Below are positions 47,661 to 56,475 of a stretch of 64,000 nucleotides of DNA, piece after piece. This DNA is from Sulfolobus sp. E5-1-F (GTDB lineage: Archaea; Thermoproteota; Thermoprotei_A; Sulfolobales; Sulfolobaceae), in assembly GCF_009601705.1 (NCBI RefSeq), contig NZ_CP045687.1:2268001-2332000 (forward strand), in the 5' to 3' direction. Position 1 is the first letter of the stretch. Each line of letters opens with the position of its first letter. Both the position numbers and the translations under genes were made by a program. The notes beneath the pieces are model-generated. The model searched no databases, was not told the DNA's origin, and worked only from the letters and a program-made list of their open reading frames with translations.

Positions 47661-49292
47661 ATGAAGTGGCTAATACTCCTACCTCTCCTCTTAACGGTTT
47701 TTGCAACTATTCCAATTTCAGCCAGTTCAAGTCCTACAATCCATGTATATTACCAAAGATATGATAGTGTGTATAGAGCTTCCAGTATTAATGGACCACT
47801 AAGTGCAAATACAGTAACTTATACCGTAACTTCAGCTATATATAATGCAACCTTAAGTGATAGTAAAGCGTTTAAAGTAACGTATAACAGAAGTGTCTAC
47901 ACTCTTTTATTTGCTCCCTCTCCAAAAGAATTTGAAGGTTATGTTAACATATCAGCTTATCCTAACAGCAATATCGTGATAAAAACTAACTTACCTAATT
48001 TAATAAGAATAATGATAAACAGTGTAAATGAGACTGAATTAATATGGGCTGGTTTTAATGCTACTGTTATTAACACTTACGCGTACATTAATGAAACAGG
48101 TAAAGTAATTCTTCAATTCGCAAACGGTTCCACAATAGCTAATGCAACGTTAACAATTAATAGCGAAAATAGTAGTATAAGTAATAAAATAAGTCTATAC
48201 TTACTCCCTGTAACCTCTATAGAAGCTAAAGTATCAGACAGTGGAGAGCTAACTGCAACAGCACAGATACCGAGGAGATATTCTCCATTACTAGTTAGTA
48301 TTAATTATAATGGGACAGAAAGTAACTCAACTATTAATGGATATAAGGTTACTACAGCGTATTTTAATGGTACACTAAACCCTGCCTTAGTTTGGAAAGG
48401 TGAAGGATTAGTCCCAGTAATGTCCGGTAAGGGAAACATACGCGCAGACTTTGAAACAATAGAATTTTATGGAGCAAATGGTACAATTCTAGGATATGTG
48501 CATATTTCGAGTATAATTGGAAATTCAGAGATGATGTTAGCCAAGGTGGGACTTAATTATAACATAGCATTTACTGAACTTAAGATAGTTACAGTTAGTG
48601 GAGTAAAACAAATACATGTGAACTTTATGGGTTACGTTTACATTAATGGAGTCCCAACAATAGTAGCAAGTAACGATGAAGGCAATATAACGTCAACTGC
48701 AGTGGTTAATATTTCTCATTTAGTCATAGTGCATGATCACAAAGGCGTACTAGTGGAAATAACGTTGAACTCTACATCAAAATTTATATTATTAACAGAA
48801 GATAATACTACCTATAACGTTACTGCAACACATCCACTAATGGTGAACATTACTAACATACACATAAATGGTAACGTTCATTTGGCACAAGTAGTTGTTG
48901 TCAATGTGACTTCACAATATATCTTTTTCAACATTACAACACTTAATAATGGTTCCATAATTGGAGTCTATAAAATTGAGAACGGTACATTAGTTAAATT
49001 AAACTCTTCCAATTACTTCATCGTAAATGGAAGACTGGAAATATTCGATGATCCGTCCTCAACATATTATATAGTTTACTCTGCACAGCCAAGTACTTCA
49101 ACGTCCATAAGTACCTCTACTACTTTAACATCATCGAGTACTTTATCATCCTTATCTTCATCATCTCCTTCAGCCACATCTAATATAATAACTTCTTCAT
49201 CACCAAATAATATGACATATACAATAATTGGAATAATTGCACTAATAATTGCAATAATAGTAATAGCCGTGGTGTTAATTAGAAGAAGATAA
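47661..49292 (+). CDS. Large surface protein with signal peptide, Ser/Thr stalk and C-terminal membrane anchor
   Basis: The 543-residue protein has a signal peptide (residues 1-21, ending ISASS), a long beta-rich, sequon-rich ectodomain (about 22-475), a Ser/Thr-only stalk (about 477-510) and a C-terminal helix followed by RRR. This topology is that of archaeal S-layer-associated or adhesin proteins: the ectodomain outside, held by the tail. Resemblance to SlaB is only in layout. It probably forms a unit with the anchored protein upstream. Confidence 0.55.
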   Translation: MKWLILLPLLLTVFATIPISASSSPTIHVYYQRYDSVYRASSINGPLSANTVTYTVTSAIYNATLSDSKAFKVTYNRSVYTLLFAPSPKEFEGYVNISAYPNSNIVIKTNLPNLIRIMINSVNETELIWAGFNATVINTYAYINETGKVILQFANGSTIANATLTINSENSSISNKISLYLLPVTSIEAKVSDSGELTATAQIPRRYSPLLVSINYNGTESNSTINGYKVTTAYFNGTLNPALVWKGEGLVPVMSGKGNIRADFETIEFYGANGTILGYVHISSIIGNSEMMLAKVGLNYNIAFTELKIVTVSGVKQIHVNFMGYVYINGVPTIVASNDEGNITSTAVVNISHLVIVHDHKGVLVEITLNSTSKFILLTEDNTTYNVTATHPLMVNITNIHINGNVHLAQVVVVNVTSQYIFFNITTLNNGSIIGVYKIENGTLVKLNSSNYFIVNGRLEIFDDPSSTYYIVYSAQPSTSTSISTSTTLTSSSTLSSLSSSSPSATSNIITSSSPNNMTYTIIGIIALIIAIIVIAVVLIRRR

Positions 49293-49572
49293 TTTTAAAA
49301 AACTTTTTTCTTCTAATTTATCGAACGTGGGTTAGAATATTAAAGATTTGGAGAAATTTGATATTAGTATTACCTTTTAAGGCTAAAATAATTTTATTTA
49401 GAATTAAGAGATGAACAAATTATATCTCCCAGCAGGGAATTCGATTAAAGATATGTAATTCCAAAAATGCCCTCATAAAAGTGATATACGTTAGATGAAA
49501 TAACTAAAAATAATAATAATTTATACCAGATTAATAAAATCGTTATCTCAACTTAGTATATCAGTAGAAAAA

Positions 49573-49580
49573 TTTATATA
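49573..49580 (+). promoter_or_regulatory. TATA box of the NicO-like transporter gene
   Basis: TTTATATA is centred about 27 bases before ATG 49604, the spacing of a leaderless promoter. The palindrome at 49584-49596 falls between it and the start. Confidence 0.6.
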
Positions 49581-49583
49581 CTT

Positions 49584-49596
49584 TAGGGTCACCCTA
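49584..49596. promoter_or_regulatory. Perfect palindrome TAGGGT-C-ACCCTA, probable repressor operator
   Basis: Two perfect 6-bp arms flank one base, centred about 14 bases upstream of the presumed transcription start, directly after the TATA box. A protein bound here would block RNA polymerase. GC-rich arms in AT-rich DNA make chance unlikely. Because the gene looks like a metal transporter, a metal-sensing repressor is a natural candidate; this last step is inference. Confidence 0.6.
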
Positions 49597-49603
49597 ATAC
49601 TGT

Positions 49604-50344
49604 ATGAGTAGGAAAGAACTCATAATCGCACTTTCAATATCTCTTGGGATTGCAATTGCCATACTTTCATTGCCCGATATATTAGAGCCTATAGCACGTA
49701 AAATATTATTAGTTTTAGGCATTTATTGGCCTTTAGCAATTTTCATAATAGGTGTAGTTCATGGACTAAAACCTGATGAACATACATGGCCAATTACCGT
49801 ATCCTATGGAATAATGCAAAAGAATATTAAAGGTGCCATAATTTCTACAAGCGTTTTCGCAGGAGCATTAACACTCGTTTGGGCTAGTTTGAGCGCATTG
49901 ACTGGACAACTCTTCACGTTCTTCCAAAATTACAACTTAGACCCAATAGTAGATGTTATAGTAGGATTGACGATGATAGGTGTTGCCTTAATTTTCATTA
50001 TAAGAGGCAAGGATAAAGTTGTGGATAAAGATAGTAATCCAGATTACAAGTTAATCTGGGTTCACGGGATAGCTGCAGCTTTTGGAGGAGACTTCATAGT
50101 AGTACTACTATTAACTATCGCCCTTAGTGCACTTATTAGTGTCAATGCCACTTTCTTAATCGGACTATTGTTTGGGGCAGGTTCATGGATAGCTCAGTCG
50201 ATGGTGGTGTTATTAATATACAAAGGTTTAGTAAAGGGAGTAAAAGGAAATTTCCAAATTTTAGCTAGGGCAGGAAGACTATCATTACTATTCTTAGGAA
50301 TTTTCATGATAGGATTAGGTGTTTTAAGCTCTCTAGGAAGTTAA
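49604..50344 (+). CDS. NicO/RcnA-like membrane transporter (nickel/cobalt family candidate)
   Basis: The 246-residue protein has about six helices and, near residues 53-65, the motif VVHGLKPDEHTWPITV. This recalls the His/Asp-rich HALDADH motif in helix 2 of nickel/cobalt transporters (NicO/RcnA/NiCoT). A second block, WVHGIAAAFGGDFIVVLLLT, suggests an internal repeat as in this family. It could import or export a metal. It starts at ATG 49604 behind a leaderless promoter with a palindromic operator. It overlaps the end of a convergent HTH_10 gene by four bases. Confidence 0.55.
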   Translation: MSRKELIIALSISLGIAIAILSLPDILEPIARKILLVLGIYWPLAIFIIGVVHGLKPDEHTWPITVSYGIMQKNIKGAIISTSVFAGALTLVWASLSALTGQLFTFFQNYNLDPIVDVIVGLTMIGVALIFIIRGKDKVVDKDSNPDYKLIWVHGIAAAFGGDFIVVLLLTIALSALISVNATFLIGLLFGAGSWIAQSMVVLLIYKGLVKGVKGNFQILARAGRLSLLFLGIFMIGLGVLSSLGS

Positions 50345-51003
50345 AAATCTCTTATACTTTTTTCGACTAACTTCGAAATGGCTTTTCTTAAAACTTGCAT
50401 TATAGCTGGTTTAGAAACACCCAACTCATTTGCTAATTCCTCTAATCCTATTCTTTTAGGGGTTTCGAAGTATCCCTTATCAAGGGCTAACTTCAGAATT
50501 GATAATTCTCTAGGTGTCAGTTCTTCCTTAACTGAAAGGAAAGGATTTGATGATTCCTCAATAATTTTAAACTCGTAAGTTAGCTCTTTCACTTCTGGTA
50601 TAATCTTGATGAAATTTTCAGAGTCAGCAATTATACTCCATCTTTCCATTCCTTCATATATAGTTTCAGACATGCTAAAAATTCTACAATCCCTTAACAA
50701 CCTTTCAGCTATTCTGCCTCTAAGACTCTCTATTGACGCATATATTGCTCTGATACCAGATTTGTTTTTGTACTCGTTTACTATTCTAAAATCAATTGTA
50801 GTTGCATTTCTACCAAGCATTTTAATTATTTGCTTATATAATTCCTTATCCTTAGCGTAAATTACGCCCATAACGTTTTCAGTGAGTCCATCTAATGAAG
50901 GAATTCTCCTTATAACCTTTACATATAATTCCTCTTCGTTAAATTTCTCAGTATAACGGCTCCAATCATTGTGCGAGAGCATTATGGTGTAACTTTTTAT
51001 CAT
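50341..51003 (-). CDS. HTH_10 (bacterioopsin activator-like) transcription regulator
   Basis: The 220-residue protein ends in an HTH_10 domain (about 160-218) with LTPRELSILKLALDKGYFET, PKRIGLEELANELGVSKPAI and QVLRKAISKLVEK. The first 150 residues form an unassigned sensing domain (MLSHNDWSRYTEKF, IYASIESLRGRIAERLL). It is convergent with the NicO-like gene. It is one of three HTH_10 genes in the window; their sensing domains are not clearly alike. The target is unknown. Confidence 0.75.
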   Translation of the reverse strand: MIKSYTIMLSHNDWSRYTEKFNEEELYVKVIRRIPSLDGLTENVMGVIYAKDKELYKQIIKMLGRNATTIDFRIVNEYKNKSGIRAIYASIESLRGRIAERLLRDCRIFSMSETIYEGMERWSIIADSENFIKIIPEVKELTYEFKIIEESSNPFLSVKEELTPRELSILKLALDKGYFETPKRIGLEELANELGVSKPAIMQVLRKAISKLVEKSIRDF

Positions 51004-51053
51004 TACAGAATATAGTTAGGTTTGAATTTAAAAGGATTAGATGTTGCATCTTC

Positions 51054-52745
51054 CTACGAAATTCTATCTTTTTCACGAATTATAACATATATTCCAATTG
51101 ATACTAGTAATACGATAACGCACACGATAATATAATTTGTAAAGTTATTGCTATCGCGCTGAATGCTGAAATTTAATTCATGAAGTTTATCTCCCGGTGA
51201 TAAGTAGAATTTGCCCTTATGGTATAACACTATAGTATTATTGTACACCCCTACAACGAAATATTCTCTAGGTATATAAATGGTTGAGTTTGGTAAGCCT
51301 ACGACTAGTTCATACGTGCCATTATTATATCTTAAGATTATAGGAGAGCCTTGAATTAAAGGAAAATTCTGAGACAAGAATGAGGAATTATGGTAATATT
51401 GCACAGAGTTGTTCTCTACAACAAGCCCAGTTGAAATTATTGTATTCGGGGGAAGTCTATTTAAAAAGGTTTTGCCAATTTCATAGTATGATAAAGATGA
51501 ATTATAAAAAGATATCAAGAGAATTGATTTGTTGTAGATATAAAAATTGGACATGTTATAAATATTTAGGCCGTAAGTAGTATTAAATAGAACTAAGTTT
51601 GTATCGAGATAGGATCTGGCTATCAAATAATAATCCGAAATATGAATCGTAAGTGATGGTACAGTAGCAATTGAAATACTGATTATATTGATAGTAGGCC
51701 CTATTTCTAGAATTGGATAAACAAACAGTAGGCCATTTAGTGGCCCAAAAAATACGGGGGGAAGTGAGGGTTCATATATTGCATAAGGCCTCTCTAGTTG
51801 TTTAGTGAAATTGTTTATCTCTAAGCTTTCTATATAACTTCCATTAATAGAGTAAACCGAGATGTTACTCTCGTTGTAGAATACTAGGAACTGCAAGCCA
51901 TCTGGGTTAGAAGGAATACACTCACTCATATATCCCTTAAACTTAATTGCTGTAGAACTTACCGACCCTGTATTTAAATTCACAGTCTCAACTTCGTATC
52001 CTTCTATCGTGGAATTAGAATAAACGGGATTGACTATGTAAATCCAATTTTCATATGAAAAAATTGGTAATACTCCATTCAATGGAAAGAAAGGGTCACC
52101 TATAGTATTATTCTCAGTTGGTGTAAAATTCAATGGAAATCCAATAGCATCAGTTATGCTAATATTCTTTTCATAATTATTAATGAAATTAATGGCAAAT
52201 ATAGAAATGTTATAAATGGGGATATTTTCCTTAAAAAGTGAACTATTATTTAAATTAAAAACTATATAATTAATTAAAAGTGAATAATTAATGGCTACAT
52301 TTCTGCTTATTACTCCCACTAGCTTCTTGCTAATAAGAACTAAATAACTTCCGGTTAGGAGTGGATATTGTACAGAATAGTTGTAATTTAGCTTTATGTG
52401 ATTAATTGAAGCTAACGAGGAGTCTATAACATATACTGTTAAACTTCCTCGTTCTTGAATTCCAATTACTAGATATTTATCGTAGACGTATGCTTGAACG
52501 TTAGATGTATTGAGAGAAATTAGGGGTAGAGTTATTCTATTTCCATTAACCCCTTCTAGAGTTATATTTAGAAAATCACCTTCATAAGTTTGTATTGCTA
52601 TTATTGGCTTTCCATCTAATACAACTAAACTCATGAATACGTTTTTCACACTGCCCGATGTGACTAATACGCCACTCAAAGATTCTGATAAAATTAGTGT
52701 TATTAATACTATAGTTAATATTCTTAGTGCTATCCTCACATTCAC
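51054..52745 (-). CDS. Large extracellular protein with C-terminal membrane anchor
   Basis: The 563-residue protein has a signal peptide (LTIVLITLILSESLSGVL), a long beta-rich ectodomain with repeated short strands and many N-x-S/T sites, and a C-terminal helix (YIIVCVIVLLVSIGIYVII) followed by REKDR. Repeats such as 'D-K-Y-L-V-I-G' and 'G-S-Y-L-V-L-I' hint at a beta-propeller. It starts at GTG 52745. It belongs to the same surface-protein type as the gene at 47661 but shows no clear sequence match. No function is assigned. Confidence 0.5.
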   Translation of the reverse strand: MNVRIALRILTIVLITLILSESLSGVLVTSGSVKNVFMSLVVLDGKPIIAIQTYEGDFLNITLEGVNGNRITLPLISLNTSNVQAYVYDKYLVIGIQERGSLTVYVIDSSLASINHIKLNYNYSVQYPLLTGSYLVLISKKLVGVISRNVAINYSLLINYIVFNLNNSSLFKENIPIYNISIFAINFINNYEKNISITDAIGFPLNFTPTENNTIGDPFFPLNGVLPIFSYENWIYIVNPVYSNSTIEGYEVETVNLNTGSVSSTAIKFKGYMSECIPSNPDGLQFLVFYNESNISVYSINGSYIESLEINNFTKQLERPYAIYEPSLPPVFFGPLNGLLFVYPILEIGPTINIISISIATVPSLTIHISDYYLIARSYLDTNLVLFNTTYGLNIYNMSNFYIYNKSILLISFYNSSLSYYEIGKTFLNRLPPNTIISTGLVVENNSVQYYHNSSFLSQNFPLIQGSPIILRYNNGTYELVVGLPNSTIYIPREYFVVGVYNNTIVLYHKGKFYLSPGDKLHELNFSIQRDSNNFTNYIIVCVIVLLVSIGIYVIIREKDRIS

Positions 52746-52806
52746 ATTTAAACATTTTTTCTGTCATATTTATGTATGAAGTTTAGACTCGTGACATTTA
52801 TTATTG

Positions 52807-52979
52807 TAGTATTTTGCGTGAATTTACCTCAAATCCCTTAAACATTAACATAGATTCTATTCAAAAAGATTTAAATTATTATAAAATGGTTCAAGCGTGT
52901 ATAGTATAAATATACCTTAGAACTTTCATTGTAAAAAATTAAACGTTATATATTATACGTCATTTTCAAGAAGCTACTA
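52807..52979 (+). mobile_element. MITE-like element, copy C (173 bp)
   Basis: Begins TAGTATTTTGCGTGAA and ends AAGAAGCTACTA, with inverted TAGTA/TACTA ends. Flanked by a perfect 6-bp duplication TTATTG (52801-52806 and 52980-52985); the site could also be read as 7 bp (ATTATTG). It matches copies A and B throughout (CCTCAAATCCCTTAAAC, CATAGATTCTATTCAA, TTAAACGTTATATA). Non-coding. Confidence 0.75.
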
Positions 52980-53075
52980 TTATTGATGTCTTTTATTACA
53001 ATTGGTTAAGCAATTATTGAAATAAATAGAACTAACAAGCTGTAGTTAACGCTTTTATACGATGCGAAGTTTCTA

Positions 53076-53186
53076 TTAATTTACTAAAACTTTTACATAG
53101 ATTCTGCTATAAATATGAGCTTTTACTCCTAAGATACTCAGTACCGAAGTCACGGAAAAACCAATCCCTTTAGCGATATAAACCAT
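53076..53186 (-). pseudogene. Short remnant resembling a transposase HTH segment
   Basis: A 36-codon minus-strand frame (ATG 53186 to TAA 53076) encodes MVYIAKGIGFSVTSVLSILG then VKAHIYSRIYVKVLVN. The first part looks like a helix-turn-helix of a transposase N-terminus. It ends abruptly and has no inverted ends. It lies close to MITE-like copy C but not adjacent. Uncertain. Confidence 0.25.
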
Positions 53187-53352
53187 ATAGGTTTATTACT
53201 GAACTGCCCTAGTGACTATCTATGGAATATCATGGATTGTAGAAAAACGTATATAGAGCGTCCAAACCTAAATTGAGTGGTTGATAGATTGTAAAATTTA
53301 GTTACCGAATTACGAGAAAGTATATTAGGTTTTAAGAATACTAAACTTTGAC

Positions 53353-54066
53353 GTGATAAGAGCAGTAAACGTAAGTAAAATTTTTCATGGAAGTTTCGTA
53401 GTAGTTGATGTTAATCTAGATATTTACGATAACGATAGAATAGGAATTATAGGCGTTCATAACTCGGGGAAGACTGTGTTACTTCAAATGTTAGCTGGGG
53501 ATATGAAACCGACTAAAGGTAAAGTGTATTTAGAAGACAAGAGAAAGATTGCCTATATACCTCAAGTACCCAAATTTATACCAACTCTCAGTGTAAAAGA
53601 TGTAATTGGTTATGTTAATAAGGAGTATCGGTATTTAGACCTTGTTGGCTTAGATGGGAGCAAAAAAGTTAAGAATTTATCCCTAGATGAGAAAAAGAGA
53701 TTATCCTTAGCTCTTTCATTACCTTTTTCTCCTAACCATCTCATAGTTGATGACTTATCTCAAATTTCTTTTCTGACTAGAGATTTAATAAGGAGATTTA
53801 AAGGGTGTGTGGTAATTGCTCATCATAACCTTAAAGATATATGGGATCTAATAGATAGGGTTGTAATTCTGTCTAAAGGTAGGGTCGTTTTTGATGGTCC
53901 TAAGGATAAATTACTGTACAAGGTTATAAGATTTGAGAATAATGAGGTATGGGAAAGTAAAGACGATAATAGTATCGAGAGTGAATTGGATAAACGAGGA
54001 ACTAAGTATGAGATTGTTGAAGTGACACCAGATGAGACTTTCTTACATTTTTACGCAGGAATTTAA
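53353..54066 (+). CDS. ABC transporter ATPase with degenerate signature motif
   Basis: This 237-residue ATPase has the Walker A GVHNSGKT (34-41), a Q-loop (IAYIPQVPK), Walker B HLIVDD and an H-loop (VIAHH). The signature LSGGQ is altered to LSLDE, and the residue after Walker B is Asp where Glu is usual, so hydrolysis may be slow. It starts at GTG 53353. Its end overlaps the permease gene by 35 bases, so the two act together. Direction and substrate are unknown. Confidence 0.75.
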   Translation: MIRAVNVSKIFHGSFVVVDVNLDIYDNDRIGIIGVHNSGKTVLLQMLAGDMKPTKGKVYLEDKRKIAYIPQVPKFIPTLSVKDVIGYVNKEYRYLDLVGLDGSKKVKNLSLDEKKRLSLALSLPFSPNHLIVDDLSQISFLTRDLIRRFKGCVVIAHHNLKDIWDLIDRVVILSKGRVVFDGPKDKLLYKVIRFENNEVWESKDDNSIESELDKRGTKYEIVEVTPDETFLHFYAGI

Positions 54067-55036
54067 AAGAACAACTGTGTTCATCTTCCTAGTTCTCATA
54101 GCCTTAGGCTTGTCACTAGTAATCGCACAAATTCTTTTCATGTCAATAAGTGTTATAGGAATTGTTGAGGGCTCCTCTCATGGGATAAAAGTATCGGGCT
54201 ATGTATTCAACTTCCAAGGAAATGGTGTAAGTTCAGAAGTAAAGGTTTCATATTACGATTTCCAAGAAAGCGTTAGGACTAATAATGGATCGTTCTGCAT
54301 ATATCTGCCAGTTGCGTATATTCAGAATAGTACTAAGGTTGATGTGATAGTGAGCTCATTTCCAAAAGACTTAAATCTAACACTATCTATACCAAATTCT
54401 TCAACTACTTTCGTTTTTTCACGTCTCTTTTTAAAATATTATTCTAGCCAAAATCTTTCAATTATAAGCGTTAATGGTAAAACTTTTATCGCAGTAGATC
54501 CTAAACGAGAAAATTTAAACTATACAATTGTCGAGATTAATTCAGATAATGTCAATCTTCCTATGAACATCAATTTCACCTATAATAATTTTTCAAATAC
54601 ATTAAAGATACCACTTATTATTCTTTTATTGTTCATCTTTTCCTTTATTGATTTAATGAGCTACTATTTGTTATCATCTTTTCCTAGAGGCGAATTAAGG
54701 CAAATCATGAGGTTAGTAGGAATAAGCAAAGTATATGTCGGAAAGTTAATAGCTGAGATACCTTTGATAATTACGTTATCTAGTTTACCGTTTTATTTGT
54801 TTGAAGTCATTTTAATAGGTAATAACTTTGCCTTGATTTTACCTTATATAATAGCTTCAATCTCTTTCTCCTTAGGCGTTTATGGACTAGCACCATTCGG
54901 AAGCAAGAACATGATATATTATTCTGTAGTACTTGGATTTTATATTGTAAATTTAGTAATTTATGATAGATACTTATATTCTGTATTGGCATCTCTTCTA
55001 CTACTAGTTGGATATCTAAAACTGACAAGATCCTAG
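54032..55036 (+). CDS. ABC transporter permease with extracytoplasmic domain
   Basis: The 334-residue product has one N-terminal helix ([21 protein letters not shown]), an external beta-like domain of about 140 residues with N-x-S/T sites, and then four to five helices. [20 protein letters not shown] lies between the later helices, typical of ABC-2/FtsX-like permeases. It begins at ATG 54032 inside the ATPase gene. The external domain may bind a ligand or cell-wall component. It is followed by a convergent DoxD-like gene with a four-base overlap. Confidence 0.65.
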   Translation: MRLSYIFTQEFKRTTVFIFLVLIALGLSLVIAQILFMSISVIGIVEGSSHGIKVSGYVFNFQGNGVSSEVKVSYYDFQESVRTNNGSFCIYLPVAYIQNSTKVDVIVSSFPKDLNLTLSIPNSSTTFVFSRLFLKYYSSQNLSIISVNGKTFIAVDPKRENLNYTIVEINSDNVNLPMNINFTYNNFSNTLKIPLIILLLFIFSFIDLMSYYLLSSFPRGELRQIMRLVGISKVYVGKLIAEIPLIITLSSLPFYLFEVILIGNNFALILPYIIASISFSLGVYGLAPFGSKNMIYYSVVLGFYIVNLVIYDRYLYSVLASLLLLVGYLKLTRS

Positions 55037-55569
55037 ACAACCATTAAATATACAATGACCGCAATGTATATCATAGTGCCCACTATTATCCATAGTACGT
55101 TGTTATTTATAGCGTTAAATTTTCGTGATATTAAGGAGTCTATTGAGAAATTACCAGAACCATAAGCTATTATGTACGCGTTTATTATCATCATTAGAAG
55201 ATTTAACCCATATTCCTCAGCTCCAGTCCAGCTAGCTGATAAGAAGTAAATTAAGTTAGTGTAAAATGCTACTACACTACATAATCTACTCATTAATCCT
55301 ATAAGAGTTAGAATCCCAAAGCAAATCTCTCCTATCATCACTAATGTTCCCACTAGAACTGGATGTGGCATTGCGACTATATATAGAAACTGTCTTATAA
55401 TAGATCCTTGGGCTAAGTATTGTATCGTAAAACCTACATATTGTTCGGATGATGGATTCAGAAATCCTGGATTGAGAAGTTTCCCTATAATACCGGCGTA
55501 GAGCCATATGGAAGCCATTGATATTCTTAAAATTAATGTAAAATTATCGGAGATCATTGTTTTTGCCAT
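55033..55569 (-). CDS. DoxD/DoxX-like membrane protein (possible thiosulfate:quinone oxidoreductase part)
   Basis: The 178-residue protein has four to five helices and the DoxD-type N-terminus [23 protein letters not shown]. Also seen are [19 protein letters not shown] and [23 protein letters not shown], close to the DoxD subunit of thiosulfate:quinone oxidoreductase. I start at ATG 55569, with GAGAGGGA just upstream; the open frame extends further but through the preceding gene's end. It overlaps that gene by 16 bases. No DoxA subunit is seen. The link with sulfur genes upstream strengthens the idea; the enzyme role is inferred. Confidence 0.65.
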   Translation of the reverse strand: MAKTMISDNFTLILRISMASIWLYAGIIGKLLNPGFLNPSSEQYVGFTIQYLAQGSIIRQFLYIVAMPHPVLVGTLVMIGEICFGILTLIGLMSRLCSVVAFYTNLIYFLSASWTGAEEYGLNLLMMIINAYIIAYGSGNFSIDSLISRKFNAINNNVLWIIVGTMIYIAVIVYLMVV

Positions 55570-56465
55570 AATAATCCCTCTCTTAATTTCTTGCCAACTT
55601 GCATGAGAGAGTATAATGATAAAGAGAGAATTGCTACTCCAGCAAATACGGGGGAGGATAGTATTATTAATTGGGAGATAGTAGAGAGTAGAGGCACTCC
55701 CATATAGAGTGTGTATTTCCACACTAGGTTTTTACTTATTAATGGGAACGAGGAAGATGCGAGATACAATAATGAATTTATTGCAGTAGGGGTTAAACAA
55801 CAAATTCCAGCAATTGTTCCAATTGATGGGACTGAGGCCGTCAAGAATCCCCCTACCATGTTTGTCGTAGCTATCCTAAAAGTCCTTGGTACTTTCCATT
55901 TCATTAAATTGTATGACACGTACATTAGTGATATAGTATAGTAGCTTAGCATGAACGCAAATGATAATATTAACGTGTTTAATAAACCAAAGACGATCAT
56001 TGGTATGTTAAGCACGAAAAAATTGAAGTACGTTTGAATTCCATATGCGTCGTATGTTATTATTGTTAATTTTATAAAATATGGGCTAATGTTGATGTTT
56101 GGGATCAATATAACTCCTCCAACTATTAAGAAAGATAAAGAATAGGCGATTGAATATAAAGTTAATATTTTTCTAAACGTTTTATCTCTGAGAAGACTCT
56201 TTATAATATTTAGTACATTGAAGTCCCCTTTCACTAATATGAATTTATTCTCCTTATATCTATAAAGGAAGTACCCAACTATACTAGAACAAGCGAGATA
56301 TATAATAGTGAATATTAAAAAGGGAAATATGAACGTTTGTTGTCCAGTATCAGATAAGGGAGAATACCACAAACTAATTATCCTAACCCCGTTTATTAAA
56401 ATTGGGAGAAATACAGTAAAATTAAAAAACAAAAAAGTATAGAAATATGGATGTATAACTTTCAT
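55554..56465 (-). CDS. Polytopic membrane protein with Cys pair, unknown family
   Basis: The 303-residue protein (from ATG 56465) has about eight helices. Its most marked block, [20 protein letters not shown], holds a Cys pair in a membrane segment and might bind metal or carry redox equivalents. AGGGGAATAAGG before ATG 56465 contains the ribosome site. It sits between the beta-propeller gene and the DoxD-like gene with a 10-bp gap upstream and 16-bp overlap downstream. So it is an integral part of a three-gene operon. The function is unknown. Confidence 0.55.
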   Translation of the reverse strand: MKVIHPYFYTFLFFNFTVFLPILINGVRIISLWYSPLSDTGQQTFIFPFLIFTIIYLACSSIVGYFLYRYKENKFILVKGDFNVLNIIKSLLRDKTFRKILTLYSIAYSLSFLIVGGVILIPNINISPYFIKLTIITYDAYGIQTYFNFFVLNIPMIVFGLLNTLILSFAFMLSYYTISLMYVSYNLMKWKVPRTFRIATTNMVGGFLTASVPSIGTIAGICCLTPTAINSLLYLASSSFPLISKNLVWKYTLYMGVPLLSTISQLIILSSPVFAGVAILSLSLYSLMQVGKKLREGLLWQKQ

Positions 56466-56475
56466 CCTTATTCCC

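Larger units (their letters stand above)
49293..49603. other. Intergenic region, 311 bp
   Basis: AT-rich, without coding features until the promoter of the NicO-like gene at its right end: TATA box TTTATATA at 49573-49580 and the operator-like palindrome at 49584-49596. Confidence 0.4.
52746..53352. other. Intergenic region with MITE-like copy C and a decayed remnant, 607 bp
   Basis: Contains the MITE-like copy C (52807-52979) and a minus-strand coding remnant (53076-53186), both listed. The right end carries the promoter of the ABC operon starting at GTG 53353. Nothing else is recognised. Confidence 0.4.
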
